The notes under the pieces are model-generated. The model did not search any database and was not told the origin of the DNA. It saw only the letters and a program-made list of their open reading frames with translations. 38,774 bases of DNA from Nannocystineae bacterium (lineage in GTDB: Bacteria; Myxococcota_A; Polyangia; Haliangiales; Haliangiaceae): contig SLNH01000125.1 of assembly GCA_007133195.1 (NCBI GenBank), forward strand, positions 1-38,774. Direction: 5' to 3'. How positions within the stretch are numbered: the stretch's first letter is position 1; every line of letters starts with the position of its first letter. Both the position numbers and the translations under genes were made by a program. Below, one piece after another: positions 16,254-24,281 of this stretch.

Positions 16254-16817
16254 ATGGCTCGCTCCACGCTTTCATTCATCGTCGCTTCGATTGCATTCGC
16301 GCTCATCGTGGTCGCCGCCTCTCCTGAGGCAGAGGCCCGCCCGCGGCCCGCTGGCGGGGGCGGCGGGTCGGACTTTCGCGCCAACAAAGAGTTCGGCCTC
16401 GGGTTCATGCTGGGGAATCCGACCGCGTTCGCGGGCAAGTACTACCTGAGTGACGACACCGCGCTCGACTTCGGCGTCGGCTACAGCCGTCACTACGGCC
16501 GCAGCCGCGACTACGCCGGGCTTCATCTCCATGCCAGCTTCCTTTGGCACCCGGTGGTGCTGGCGCGCCCGGATCCGTTTTGGATGCCGCTTTACTTCGG
16601 CGTGGGCGGGCGGTTTCTCGATCGCGACTACTTCTACGATCGCCGCTACCGGAGCCGGTTGGGTGTTCGCGTCCCCGGCGGGATCATGCTGGATTTCAAC
16701 AACGTGCCCATCGACATCTTCGGCGAGCTGGCGTTTACGTTCGACTTCGTCTCGCCGGGGCACCGCAGGTTTTTCTGGCTAGACGGCGCCGTCGGGCTTC
16801 GCTACTACTTCCAGTGA
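16254..16817 (+). CDS. Secreted beta-barrel-like outer-membrane protein
   Basis: A 187-residue protein with a Sec signal peptide (about residues 1-29, hydrophobic core LSFIVASIAFALIVVAA, likely cut after AEA). A Gly/Pro spacer follows. The remainder has alternating polar/aromatic strands, many Tyr/Phe, and ends in Tyr-Tyr-Phe-Gln (an aromatic residue near the C-terminus, as in outer-membrane barrels). Segments such as KEFGLGFMLGNPTAFAGKYY and VGLRYYF are typical of eight-stranded barrel proteins, such as those annotated DUF3996 or OmpW-like. No function is known. GGAGG lies just before ATG 16254. The hairpin with a T-run in its short leader suggests either a promoter inside the hairpin region or attenuation. 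Confidence 0.75.
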   Translation: MARSTLSFIVASIAFALIVVAASPEAEARPRPAGGGGGSDFRANKEFGLGFMLGNPTAFAGKYYLSDDTALDFGVGYSRHYGRSRDYAGLHLHASFLWHPVVLARPDPFWMPLYFGVGGRFLDRDYFYDRRYRSRLGVRVPGGIMLDFNNVPIDIFGELAFTFDFVSPGHRRFFWLDGAVGLRYYFQ

Positions 16818-16847
16818 TCGGGCTTCGCGGCGGCGCGCGCCATGCGT

Positions 16848-16853
16848 TAGGCT
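16848..16853 (+). promoter_or_regulatory. -10-like element, leaderless oxidoreductase gene
   Basis: TAGGCT (TANNNT), then GCCGCC, then the ATG at 16860, a six-base gap. No Shine-Dalgarno is present. Confidence 0.55.
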
Positions 16854-16859
16854 GCCGCC

Positions 16860-17849
16860 ATGAAGCCAGCGCGCGCCGTCACGATTACGCAATCCGGGGG
16901 ACCTGAAGTCCTCGCCATCGGCGAGGTGCAGGTCCGCGAGCCCGGCGCCTTCGAGGTGCTGGTGGAGGTCGCGGCAGCTGGGCTAAACCGCGCCGATCTC
17001 CTCCAGCGCCGCGGGTTGTATCCGGCGCCGCCGGGCTCGCCGCAAGACGTCCCCGGCCTCGAGTACGCCGGGATCGTCGCGGAGGTCGGCGAGTCGGTGA
17101 CCTCGGTTCGCAAGGGCGACCGGGTCATGGGCATCACAGGTGGTGGCGCGATGGCCACGTACTTGGTGGCCAGCGAGCGCGAGGTTTTGCCCGTACCGGA
17201 CACCCTCGACCTCGAGCGCGCCGCGGCGGTGCCAGAGGCGTTCATCACCGCGTTCGACGCGCTCACCCTGCAGGCCGGTATGCAGATGGGGCAGATCGTG
17301 CTCATCCACGCGGCGGGCAGCGGCGTGGGCACGGCGGCGATCCAGCTGTGCCGCGCGGCGGGGGCACGGCCCGTGGGCACCTCGCGCACGCGCGACAAGC
17401 TGTCCCGCTGCCGGGATCTCGGCCTCGAGGACGGGATTTTGGCGGAGGAGGGCACGTTTGCCGGCGAGCTCGAAAAGCTCACCGGCGGACGCAAGGCCGA
17501 CGTCATCCTCGACTCGGTGGGCGCCGCCTACGCGGGCGAGAACCTCCGCGCGGTCGCGCCCAAAGGCACGATCGTCGTGCTCGGGCTCATGGGCGGCGCC
17601 AAGAGCGAGCTGTCGCTGGGCGCGCTCCTCACGAAGCGCGTGCGGATCGCCGGGACGGTGCTGAGAAGTCGCCCCCTCGAGGAGAAGGCGGCGGTCGCGC
17701 AGGCGTTTTCGCGCTCGGTGGTGCCGCTCATCGCCGAGGGCCGGCTCGCGCCGGTGGTGGACGAGGTCGCCTCGATGGAGTCGATCGCCGACGCTCACGC
17801 GCGCATGGAGAAAAACGCCACCTTCGGCAAGATCGTGCTCCGCTGGTGA
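16860..17849 (+). CDS. NAD(P)H quinone oxidoreductase, PIG3 family
   Basis: A 329-residue zinc-free medium-chain reductase of the PIG3/TP53I3 group. The subgroup signature GLNRADLLQRRGLYPAPPG follows the first strands, and VPGLEYAGIVAEVGE comes next. The nucleotide loop is LIHAAGSGVGTAAIQL. Human PIG3 reduces ortho-quinones with NADPH, and the bacterial members probably do the same. The start at 16860 gives the exact family N-terminus and is preceded by TAGGCT at six bases, not by a ribosome site. It is a different branch from the oxidoreductase at 9008-9982. The next gene follows after 31 bases but has its own -10-like element. Confidence 0.92.
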   Translation: MKPARAVTITQSGGPEVLAIGEVQVREPGAFEVLVEVAAAGLNRADLLQRRGLYPAPPGSPQDVPGLEYAGIVAEVGESVTSVRKGDRVMGITGGGAMATYLVASEREVLPVPDTLDLERAAAVPEAFITAFDALTLQAGMQMGQIVLIHAAGSGVGTAAIQLCRAAGARPVGTSRTRDKLSRCRDLGLEDGILAEEGTFAGELEKLTGGRKADVILDSVGAAYAGENLRAVAPKGTIVVLGLMGGAKSELSLGALLTKRVRIAGTVLRSRPLEEKAAVAQAFSRSVVPLIAEGRLAPVVDEVASMESIADAHARMEKNATFGKIVLRW

Positions 17850-17867
17850 CCCGAGCCGTCCGCGTGT

Positions 17868-17873
17868 TACAAG
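17868..17873 (+). promoter_or_regulatory. -10-like element, leaderless esterase gene
   Basis: TACAAG (or TTACAA one base earlier), seven bases before the ATG at 17881. The same TACAAG hexamer precedes the DUF885 gene at 21513. Confidence 0.4.
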
Positions 17874-17880
17874 GCACCGC

Positions 17881-18591
17881 ATGCGCGTAGACAGGTTCGG
17901 CGACCTCGATGCCACGCTCGCGGGCGGGACCGACGGTAAGGGCGGGGGCGATGGCCCGATCGTCGTGCTCCTTCACGGTTTCGGGGCCCCGGGAGACGAT
18001 TTGGTTCCGCTGGCGCAGGTCCTCGGCGCACCGGCGGGAACGCGCTTTTTGTTTCCGCGGGCGCCGGTGGAGCTCCCCGGGATGTTCGGTGACGCCCGCG
18101 CGTGGTGGATGATCGACGTCGAGAAGCTCCAGCGCGATCTCGCGGCGGGGCGCGCGCGGGATCTGTCCGAGGACGAGCCCGAGGGGCTCCCGGACGCGCG
18201 GGCGAAGATGGCCAGTTTCTTGGCCTCCTTGGATTCGCGCCTGGGCGCGAGCGCGCCGCTCGTGCTCGGCGGATTTTCGCAGGGCGCGATGCTCGCGCTG
18301 GACACGGTCCTGCACGTCGAGCGGCCCCTCGCCGGCCTGGTGGCGCTGTCGGGCACGCTTTTGTCCGCCAAAACGTGGGTGCCGCGCATGCCCGCGCGCG
18401 CGGACCTGCCCGTGTTTCAGTCGCACGGCCGCGCCGATCCCCTGCTCCCGTTTTCCGTCGCCGAGATGCTCAAGGACGAGCTCCGGGGCGCCGGCCTGTC
18501 CGTGACGTGGGAGCCGTTCGAGGGGGGGCACGAGATTCCGCCGCCCGTCCTCGACAAGCTCGGCGCGTTCTTGCGAACTCAGCTTCGGTAG
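17881..18591 (+). CDS. Alpha/beta hydrolase, carboxylesterase/phospholipase type
   Basis: A 236-residue cytosolic hydrolase of the Abhydrolase_2 (acyl-protein thioesterase/carboxylesterase) family. The oxyanion motif LLHGFGAPGDD is near residue 30. The nucleophile is S133 in GGFSQGAM; the acid and base are D186 (HGRADPLLPF) and H217 (EGGHEIP). The fold order and length match the family. The natural ester is unknown, and lysophospholipids or short acyl esters are typical substrates. It follows the PIG3-like gene by 31 bases. No Shine-Dalgarno is seen before the ATG. Confidence 0.9.
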   Translation: MRVDRFGDLDATLAGGTDGKGGGDGPIVVLLHGFGAPGDDLVPLAQVLGAPAGTRFLFPRAPVELPGMFGDARAWWMIDVEKLQRDLAAGRARDLSEDEPEGLPDARAKMASFLASLDSRLGASAPLVLGGFSQGAMLALDTVLHVERPLAGLVALSGTLLSAKTWVPRMPARADLPVFQSHGRADPLLPFSVAEMLKDELRGAGLSVTWEPFEGGHEIPPPVLDKLGAFLRTQLR

Positions 18592-18724
18592 CCGAGCGCG
18601 AACCGGCCGGCGGTGGGCGCGGGCTCGCGCGCGGACGCGATCGCTCGGGTGCCCGGGCTCGGGAGCGCCTGTGCGGCTGCCCCGGGCGCGGGGCAGTCTG
18701 CATCGAAAGGGCAGTCGTCGCGAA

Positions 18725-18752
18725 AACCCCCGCGGCCCGCGCGCCGGGGGTT
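18725..18752 (+). terminator. GC-rich hairpin after esterase gene
   Basis: AACCCCCG / CGGGGGTT arms (8 bp) with a 12-base loop, about 130 bases after the stop and 47 before the next start. No T-run follows, so it may be a weak terminator or a leader structure. Confidence 0.35.
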
Positions 18753-18798
18753 CTGACGAGCGCTCGATCGAGGCTGGCGAGCGAGGTTGAGGTTTTCG

Positions 18799-19941
18799 AT
18801 GTCGAGCATCCCGCGCCCGGACGGAGGTCGCCTCGTTTCGGATATCGAGGGCGCGCTCGGAGCGCTCGTCGCGAGCCGCTGGCCGGGGGCCGAGCTCGTC
18901 TCCGTGACTTCGGTGGCACCCGACCGCGGCACGCGCGGCGACCGGACTGACGGAGGTATGGGGGGGAGTCACAGCGTTCGCGCCGTGGTCCGCCACGCCG
19001 GCGGGGACGTCGAGGATCTCGTTCTCCGAGCGGCGACGCCAGACGATCTCGGCCACGACAGGCGAGCCGATCGCGCCCAGCGAATGCTCCTTTCGTACGA
19101 CACGTTCGCCGACGTCCCGGGGCACGCGCCCGCCGTGGACGTGGGCGTCGTGACCGGCGACGGAAGCCTCCGGCCGGTCGGCGAGGGCGAGTATTACCTG
19201 ATTACGCGATTCGTGCCGGGGGCGCCGTACGCCGATGATCTGCGCCGCCTCGCGAGCGGTGAGCCGCTGGGTGCGCGCGATCTCGCCCGCTGCGACCTGC
19301 TGGCCGAATATTTGGCCGATCTGCACCGGCGGCCCGCCGAACGCCCCGCGCTGTACACGCGGTCCATCCGCGAGGTGCTCGGCTCCGACGGGGGCGTTTT
19401 CGGGATCATCGACGGCTTTCCGGAGGGGGCGCCGGCCGCCCCACCGGCGCGGCTTCACGCTCTCGAGCGCGCGTGCGCCGAATGGCGCTGGCGCCTGCGC
19501 GGCCGCGAGCATCGGGGCGTGCGCGTTCACGGCGACTTCCAGCCGCTGAACATCCTGTTCGACGATCACGGAGTAGACGGCGGCGCGGGCGAGCTCGCCC
19601 TCGTGGACGCGAGCCGGGGCGCCCGGGGCGATCCCGCCGACGATGTGTGCTGCCTCGCGCTTTACTACGTGCTGTTCGCACTGTCCCGGCCAAAGGTGTG
19701 GGAACCCGCGTTTCGGCCGCTGTGGAAGCGGTTTTGGGAGCGCTACCTCGCGCTGTCGGGCGATCGCGAGCTTTGCGACGCGGCCCCACTGTTCGTCGCG
19801 TGGCGGGCGCTCGACTTCGCCTCGCCGGTCCGGCATCCGAAGCTCGGCGAGCGCGAGCGCGACGCGCTGCTCAAGCTCGCCGAGCGGGCTCTCGCTGTCA
19901 GTCGTTTCGAGCCCGAGTGGGCGGAGGAGCTGTTTTCGTGA
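18799..19941 (+). CDS. APH-type phosphotransferase
   Basis: A 380-residue protein with the aminoglycoside-phosphotransferase/choline-kinase fold. Catalytic loop RVHGDFQPLN gives base D246 and N251; the metal-binding Asp is D270 in LVDASRGARGDPADD. The N-lobe carries LVLRAATP and ITRFVPGAPY. The family phosphorylates small hydroxyl compounds; nothing here indicates antibiotic resistance. The ATG at 18799 follows GAGGTTGAGG. Its stop codon overlaps the start of the next gene (GTGA, four bases), which encodes an APS-kinase-like protein. A comparable pairing of APH-like and P-loop kinase domains exists as single fused proteins in other bacteria, so the two probably act together. Confidence 0.82.
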   Translation: MSSIPRPDGGRLVSDIEGALGALVASRWPGAELVSVTSVAPDRGTRGDRTDGGMGGSHSVRAVVRHAGGDVEDLVLRAATPDDLGHDRRADRAQRMLLSYDTFADVPGHAPAVDVGVVTGDGSLRPVGEGEYYLITRFVPGAPYADDLRRLASGEPLGARDLARCDLLAEYLADLHRRPAERPALYTRSIREVLGSDGGVFGIIDGFPEGAPAAPPARLHALERACAEWRWRLRGREHRGVRVHGDFQPLNILFDDHGVDGGAGELALVDASRGARGDPADDVCCLALYYVLFALSRPKVWEPAFRPLWKRFWERYLALSGDRELCDAAPLFVAWRALDFASPVRHPKLGERERDALLKLAERALAVSRFEPEWAEELFS

Positions 19942-20495
19942 CGAAAGCGGTGGTCTGGATTACTGGCCTTCCCGCATGCGGGAAGAGCACCTTCGCGGAC
20001 GTGACGGCTCAGGCGCTCGAGCGCAGAGGGATCGCGTCGTGCATCCTGGACAGCGACAGGGTTCGCGAGGCGCTGTCGCCGCCCCCGAGCCATTCGGACG
20101 AGGGCAGGGCGCACTTTTACCGGACGCTCGCTGGTCTGGCCTCGCTGATCGCCTCGCAGGATTTCGTGGCGGTGGTGGCCGCGACGGCGCACCGGGCGAT
20201 CTACCGCGAGCGGGCGCGCACGCGAGCGCCGCGCTTCGTGGAGGTGTACGTGGATACGCCGCTCGAGGTCTGCGAGGCGCGCGACCCCAAGGGGCTTTAC
20301 GCACAGGCGCGCGCTGGCAACATCACGGGCCTGCCCGGCGTAGACGCCGTCTACGAGCCGCCGGCTCGCCCCCATGTCATCGCTCGCGAGGGGCGCGACG
20401 AAGAGGCCGCCCAGAAGCTCGCCGAGCTCCTCGCGCGCGGGGGCGACGGCAGGGGCGCGGAGGCGGGCCTTGGCGAGGGCCGGCGCCGGGGCTAG
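19938..20495 (+). CDS. Adenylylsulfate kinase (CysC)-like P-loop kinase
   Basis: A 185-residue P-loop kinase. Walker A is GLPACGKST (10-18), the family LDGDNVR motif appears as LDSDRVR (38-44), and the C-terminal half (FVEVYVDTPLEVCEARDPKG and YAQARAGNITGLPGVD) is close to genuine APS kinases, which phosphorylate adenylylsulfate to PAPS. The middle of the protein deviates: the insert SPPPSHSDEG and the changed DSD motif suggest either a divergent CysC or a relative with another substrate. No sulfate-assimilation gene is nearby. It starts with GTG inside the stop of the phosphotransferase gene, so it is translationally coupled. The last 20 residues are a low-complexity Gly/Arg tail. Confidence 0.78.
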   Translation: MTKAVVWITGLPACGKSTFADVTAQALERRGIASCILDSDRVREALSPPPSHSDEGRAHFYRTLAGLASLIASQDFVAVVAATAHRAIYRERARTRAPRFVEVYVDTPLEVCEARDPKGLYAQARAGNITGLPGVDAVYEPPARPHVIAREGRDEEAAQKLAELLARGGDGRGAEAGLGEGRRRG

Positions 20496-20565
20496 CGGGT
20501 GTCCCTAAAATCTGCGAGGGCCCCCCCCTAGGCGGACGCTCACCGCCGGGGTGCGGGCGGACTGC

Positions 20566-21441
20566 TCACGGCGCTCGCGCCCGCGCCGCCAAACCTTCGA
20601 GCTCGTCGTCTGCGAGGGCGGTCGCGAGCCGCCTCAGCTCGGCTTCGCGCGGCCCGCGCCAGGCGAGGTCCGCCGCGGGCTCGGCGAGGGGAACATCGGT
20701 GCGGAGCGTGGCGACGTCGCGATACAGGAGGGCGTCTTGGTGACGCTCGGCCAAAATGTCGGCGAGGCGGCCCGCGCCGCGCACGCTCACGTCCCAGTCG
20801 TCGGCGCGGGCGGGGATCGCCTCGATATGGCCGTAGCGGGACAAAACGCGGGCGGCGGACTTTGCGCCCCACCGCGGCAGGCCGGGGATGCCGTCGGCGC
20901 TGTCGCCGACGAGGGCCAGATAGTCGGGTACGGAGGCAGGCTCGACACCGAGCTTGTCGCGGACGGCGGCCTCGTCGTACTCGAGCCGGCGCCGCCGATC
21001 GAGGAGGACGACGTCGGGATCGCGCACGCACTGCATGAGATCCTTGTCGACCGAACAGAGGTAAATGGTGCCCACCTCCGGCTTGTCCCGAAGCCGCGCC
21101 GCGGCGGTGGCGAGCGCGTCGTCGGCCTCGAACTCGACCATCGGCCACACGGTGAAGCCGAGCGCCCGCACCGCGTCCTCGGCGAGCGAAAACTGCTCGA
21201 GGAGCGCCGGATCGACCCCCTCCCCGGTCTTGTAGCTGGGGAGCAGCTCATTTCGGAACGACTCGATCACGTGGTCGAACGCGCACGCGATGTGGGTTGC
21301 GCCGCCGCGCGCCAGCGAGAGCAGCGTTCGGCACAGGCCGCGCACGGCGCCGACGTGGGCGCCGCCAGGCCCGCGGGCGGGCGGCATCGCGTAATACGTC
21401 CGAAACAGCTCGTACGTGCCGTCTACGAGGTGGATGTTCAT
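20566..21441 (-). CDS. Stand-alone 5'-3' exonuclease/flap endonuclease
   Basis: A 291-residue nuclease equivalent to the N-terminal 5'-exonuclease domain of DNA polymerase I, here without a polymerase. Metal-binding acidic residues are present in order: D7 (LVDG), D56 (AFDH), E105/D107/D108 (EFEADDA), D132 and D134 (SVDKD), D180 and D183 (GDSADGIPG). The helix-hairpin-helix region (GIPGLPRWGAKSAARVL) that clamps DNA is also present. The helical-arch lysine/arginine segment appears as LPSYKTGE. The role would be flap or RNA-primer removal in replication and repair. It is divergent from the DUF885 gene with only 71 bases between the starts, and converges with the APS-kinase-like gene. Confidence 0.9.
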   Translation of the reverse strand: MNIHLVDGTYELFRTYYAMPPARGPGGAHVGAVRGLCRTLLSLARGGATHIACAFDHVIESFRNELLPSYKTGEGVDPALLEQFSLAEDAVRALGFTVWPMVEFEADDALATAAARLRDKPEVGTIYLCSVDKDLMQCVRDPDVVLLDRRRRLEYDEAAVRDKLGVEPASVPDYLALVGDSADGIPGLPRWGAKSAARVLSRYGHIEAIPARADDWDVSVRGAGRLADILAERHQDALLYRDVATLRTDVPLAEPAADLAWRGPREAELRRLATALADDELEGLAARARAP

Positions 21442-21498
21442 GAGGCCGTGCGCTCGCGAAACGCCCTGCCAAGGATGACGCCCGTGGGCGATTCGCGC

Positions 21499-21504
21499 TA
21501 CAAG
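21499..21504 (+). promoter_or_regulatory. -10-like element, leaderless DUF885 gene
   Basis: TACAAG, eight bases before the ATG at 21513. A GGGGG run lies in the gap, so a short leader with a weak ribosome site cannot be excluded. Confidence 0.4.
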
Positions 21505-21512
21505 CGGGGGCC

Positions 21513-23390
21513 ATGAACCGGGTAAGCACGCTCGTAGGGACAGCGGCGGCCACGGCCGCCCTCGCGCTCATCGCCTGTGGCGAAACGACGCCCGACCCTG
21601 AGGCCCCGGAGGCGCCGGCCGACCCGGCCGCCGGCCCCGGCGCGGACCACGACGACTTTCCGCTGCGTGAGGAGGCAAAAAGCGGGGTCGAGGACGAGGC
21701 GCTCGCGGATCTGCTCGTTGCCCACTGGGACTGGACGATGCAGACGAACCCGACGTTCGCCACCACGCAGGGCGATCACCGGTTCGACGACGAGCTCGCC
21801 GTGCGCGACCGAGACGCCGTGGCGGCGCAGCGCCTCAGGCGGAGCGAGTTTTTGGACACCGCGCGCGCGATCGACCGAGACGGGCTCGCGCAGAACGACG
21901 CGATCACGCTCGATTTGTTCATCGAGTCGCTCGAGGGCGATGTCGGGCGCGAGGTGTGCGAGATGCACCTTTGGTCCGTGTCGCCGCGCATGAACCCGGC
22001 CACCCGGCTCGACACGCTGCCGGACAGTCACCCGCTGGACGAGCCAGAAGACGGCGACAACCTGCTGTCTCGCTACGCGATGATTCCCGAGGTGGTGGAC
22101 GCACACATCGACAACCTGCGGGAAGGCCTCGAGCAGGGCCTCGTCGCGAACGCTCATTCGCTCGAGCTCACTGCCGAGCTCCTCACGGGCATGCTGGACA
22201 CGCCGGCGAACGAGTGGCAGCTCGCGGCGCCGGCGCACGAGGAGCTCGAGGACTGGCCCGAGGCGCGGGCGGAGGCATTCTCGGAGGAGGTGCTCGCGCT
22301 CGTCGAACAGGAGGTCCGGCCCGCGCTGTCGCGTTACCGGGACGTCCTCGCGGAGGAGCTCGTGCCCGCGGGGCGCGGCCCTGACCAGGAGGGCCTGGCC
22401 GCGCTCCCCGACGGAAAGGCCTGTTACGACGCGCTCATTCACGATTACACGGGTCTGCCGGACGCGACCGCGGAGGGGCTGCACGACACGGGGCTTCAGG
22501 AGATCGAGCAGATCACCGCCGAAATGCGAGAGCTCGGTCAAGAGCTGTTCGGACTGCAGGGGCTCGAGCAGGTGACCGAGCGCCTCCGCGAAGACGACGA
22601 TCTGTACTTCGACACCGAGGAGGCCATCGTGGAGACGGCCGAGGAGGCGACCGAGCGCGCGCGAAAAGCGGCTCCCGACGCGTTCGGGATCCTGCCCGAA
22701 GCCGAGGTCGTCGTGCGCCCGATCCCGGAGCACGAGGCGCCTTACACGACGATCGCCTACTACCGGCGCCCGCACGCGGACGGGTCCAAGCCCGGCGAGT
22801 ATTTCGTCAACACCTATGAGCCAGAAACGCGGCCTCGGTATACGGCCGAGGTCCTCGCGTTTCACGAGGGCATCCCCGGCCACCACCTGCAGATCGCGAT
22901 CGCTCAGGAGCGGGCGGAGCTGCCCGCGTTTCGCCGGTTCGGCGGCAGCACGGCGTTCGTCGAGGGGTGGGCGCTTTACACGGAGCGGCTGGCCGACGAG
23001 ATGGGTTTATACAGCGGCGACCTCGATCGCATGGGAATGCTGAACTACGACGCGTGGCGCGCGAGCCGGCTGGTGGTCGACACCGGCTTGCACGCGAAGG
23101 GTTGGACCCGCGAGGAGGCCGAGTCGTACATGCTCGAGCACACGGCCCTCACCCCGGAGAATATTCGAAACGAGGTCGATCGCTACATCACCATGCCGGG
23201 CCAAGCGCTCTCGTATAAGGCCGGCCAGCTCGCGATCTTCCGCCTGCGCGAGCGAGCGCGTGAGGCGCTCGGGGGCGAGTTTTCGCTCGCCGAGTTCCAC
23301 GACGAGGTGCTGCGCCACGGCGCCCTGACCGTGCCCGTCCTCGAAGATCGTATCGAGGCATGGCTCGAGGGCGAAGCGGCGGGATCCTAG
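21513..23390 (+). CDS. DUF885 family lipoprotein, putative zinc carboxypeptidase-like
   Basis: A 625-residue secreted lipoprotein. The signal peptide ends with ALIAC, giving an acylated Cys at about residue 22; an acidic Pro/Ala linker of about 35 residues follows. The rest is a complete DUF885 domain: the metal motif H451-E-G-I-P-G-H457 ([11 protein letters not shown]) and, about 30 residues on, the downstream Glu in [22 protein letters not shown]885 proteins are distant relatives of M32-type metallocarboxypeptidases, and most are uncharacterised. The location should be periplasmic or on the cell surface. It starts 71 bases from the divergent exonuclease gene. Confidence 0.88.
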   Translation: MNRVSTLVGTAAATAALALIACGETTPDPEAPEAPADPAAGPGADHDDFPLREEAKSGVEDEALADLLVAHWDWTMQTNPTFATTQGDHRFDDELAVRDRDAVAAQRLRRSEFLDTARAIDRDGLAQNDAITLDLFIESLEGDVGREVCEMHLWSVSPRMNPATRLDTLPDSHPLDEPEDGDNLLSRYAMIPEVVDAHIDNLREGLEQGLVANAHSLELTAELLTGMLDTPANEWQLAAPAHEELEDWPEARAEAFSEEVLALVEQEVRPALSRYRDVLAEELVPAGRGPDQEGLAALPDGKACYDALIHDYTGLPDATAEGLHDTGLQEIEQITAEMRELGQELFGLQGLEQVTERLREDDDLYFDTEEAIVETAEEATERARKAAPDAFGILPEAEVVVRPIPEHEAPYTTIAYYRRPHADGSKPGEYFVNTYEPETRPRYTAEVLAFHEGIPGHHLQIAIAQERAELPAFRRFGGSTAFVEGWALYTERLADEMGLYSGDLDRMGMLNYDAWRASRLVVDTGLHAKGWTREEAESYMLEHTALTPENIRNEVDRYITMPGQALSYKAGQLAIFRLRERAREALGGEFSLAEFHDEVLRHGALTVPVLEDRIEAWLEGEAAGS

Positions 23391-23434
23391 TCAGCATGGG
23401 GTGACCGGCCCCGATTCGCAGGCTCGTGGGTCAC

Positions 23435-23493
23435 ACCTGTGAGTCGGAACCAACGTGGCGCAGAGCCACATACGAAAGGGAGCCGGCACAGGT
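23435..23493 (+). ncRNA. Candidate structured RNA element of unknown class
   Basis: ACCTGTG (23435-23441) pairs with CACAGGT (23487-23493). CGG (23445-23447) pairs with CCG (23483-23485). An inner hairpin GTGGC-GCAGA-GCCAC occupies 23455-23469. The unpaired stretches GAACCAAC and ATACGAAAGGGAG are purine-rich, as in many cis-regulatory RNAs. It lies 45 bases after the DUF885 stop and 100 before a small membrane-protein gene. I could not match it to a known riboswitch consensus. Confidence 0.3.
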
Positions 23494-23591
23494 CTAGACG
23501 TTTTGTTGGTCTTGACCTAGCGCGCGGATTGTCGCGGCGCGGGATTCCATCGGCCCGGCGACCAGCGATATCCTAGGAATGGAGGCATCTT

Positions 23592-23942
23592 ATGCGCTAT
23601 TGGTCCGGGGTGATCACGGGCCTCGTCGTCAGCGCGCTCGCGCTGCTCGTCGGGCTCACGAACTGGGCGCTGCCCTACCTGGTGGATGGGCTACCGCAGC
23701 TCAGCGCCGATGACGCGCCCCGCGCGACCGCGATGGTCACAGGGGCGGCCTGGGCGGTCTTGGCGCCCGCGACGATCGCCGTGCTGCTCCTTGCGGCCAG
23801 CATCTTGCCGCGGCGCCGCGACACCGTGCGGTTCGTCTCGTTGATCCTCGTGGCGATCGCAGCCAGCGCCGTCATCGCGTTTACGATCCTCGGGGTCGCC
23901 GTCGCTCTCGCTGAGGTGAGCGTCGAGCTCGGGACGAGCTAG
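23592..23942 (+). CDS. Small membrane protein, three predicted helices
   Basis: A 116-residue protein with hydrophobic segments at about residues 5-30, 48-73 and 80-108, separated by an acidic periplasmic-type loop (VDGLPQLSADDAPR) and a basic loop (PRRRDT). This predicts an inner-membrane protein with the basic loop inside. I do not recognise a family. The ATG at 23592 is well supported by GGAGG six bases upstream. A TATCCT hexamer (23569-23574) is a possible -10 for a short leader. Its stop almost touches the convergent 110-residue frame at 23949. Confidence 0.7.
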   Translation: MRYWSGVITGLVVSALALLVGLTNWALPYLVDGLPQLSADDAPRATAMVTGAAWAVLAPATIAVLLLAASILPRRRDTVRFVSLILVAIAASAVIAFTILGVAVALAEVSVELGTS

Positions 23943-23948
23943 TGCCCA

Positions 23949-24281
23949 CTAGGAGGCGAGCTTTTCCTCGAACACGACCTCGTAGGACTCGTAGTAGGAT
24001 TCAGGCACCTCGAGCTGTTCTTCGGGACGCGGGGCGATGGCCGAAAAGACCAGCAGCATGCGCTCATCGTCGTCGAGCGCATCCCATTCCTCCCGCGTGA
24101 GAAGAAACCCGCCCAAAAGCATGTCCGTGGCCATGAGCCCCACCATGTGGAAGGACGGGCTAAGCGGCAACTTTTCGGCGCGGGGTGGGCTGAAAACCGC
24201 GCTATTACTCGAGCTGCTCGCGCTCCCCTCGAGGGAGCTCGAGGAGGTCGGGGAGATCCGCATCTCGAGATATTTCGGCAT
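23949..24281 (-). CDS. Possible small acidic protein, start uncertain
   Basis: An open frame of up to 110 codons. The last 65 residues (from a Met at 24146) look coding: GLMATDMLLGGFLLTREEWD, then acidic helical sequence to EEKLAS. The first 45 residues are Ser/Pro-rich and lie over the 3' end of the upstream lipoprotein gene, so they may be spurious. No Shine-Dalgarno is visible at either start. It could be a second, coupled gene of the mscS-lipoprotein run. The family is unknown. Confidence 0.4.
   Translation of the reverse strand: MPKYLEMRISPTSSSSLEGSASSSSNSAVFSPPRAEKLPLSPSFHMVGLMATDMLLGGFLLTREEWDALDDDERMLLVFSAIAPRPEEQLEVPESYYESYEVVFEEKLAS

Noticed and set aside
18637-18644. GCGATCGC octamer, identical to the cyanobacterial HIP1 sequence
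   Set aside because: A single occurrence in GC-rich DNA; nothing else points to a cyanobacterium.
17728-19836. A 702-codon open frame on the minus strand
   Set aside because: It lies antisense to three well-identified genes (PIG3-like, esterase, phosphotransferase), is Arg/Pro/Ala-rich and shows no domain. Long antisense frames are expected in GC-rich DNA.
18799-19941. Reading the APH-fold protein as an aminoglycoside-resistance determinant
   Set aside because: The fold is shared by many metabolic kinases; there is no mobile element or resistance context, and the coupling to an APS-kinase-like gene suggests a metabolic role.
23455-23493. Resemblance of GCGCAGAGCCAC to the GACGCAAAGCC core of cyclic-di-GMP-I riboswitches
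   Set aside because: Only a few bases agree; the second helix and the tetraloop-receptor elements of that class are not found.
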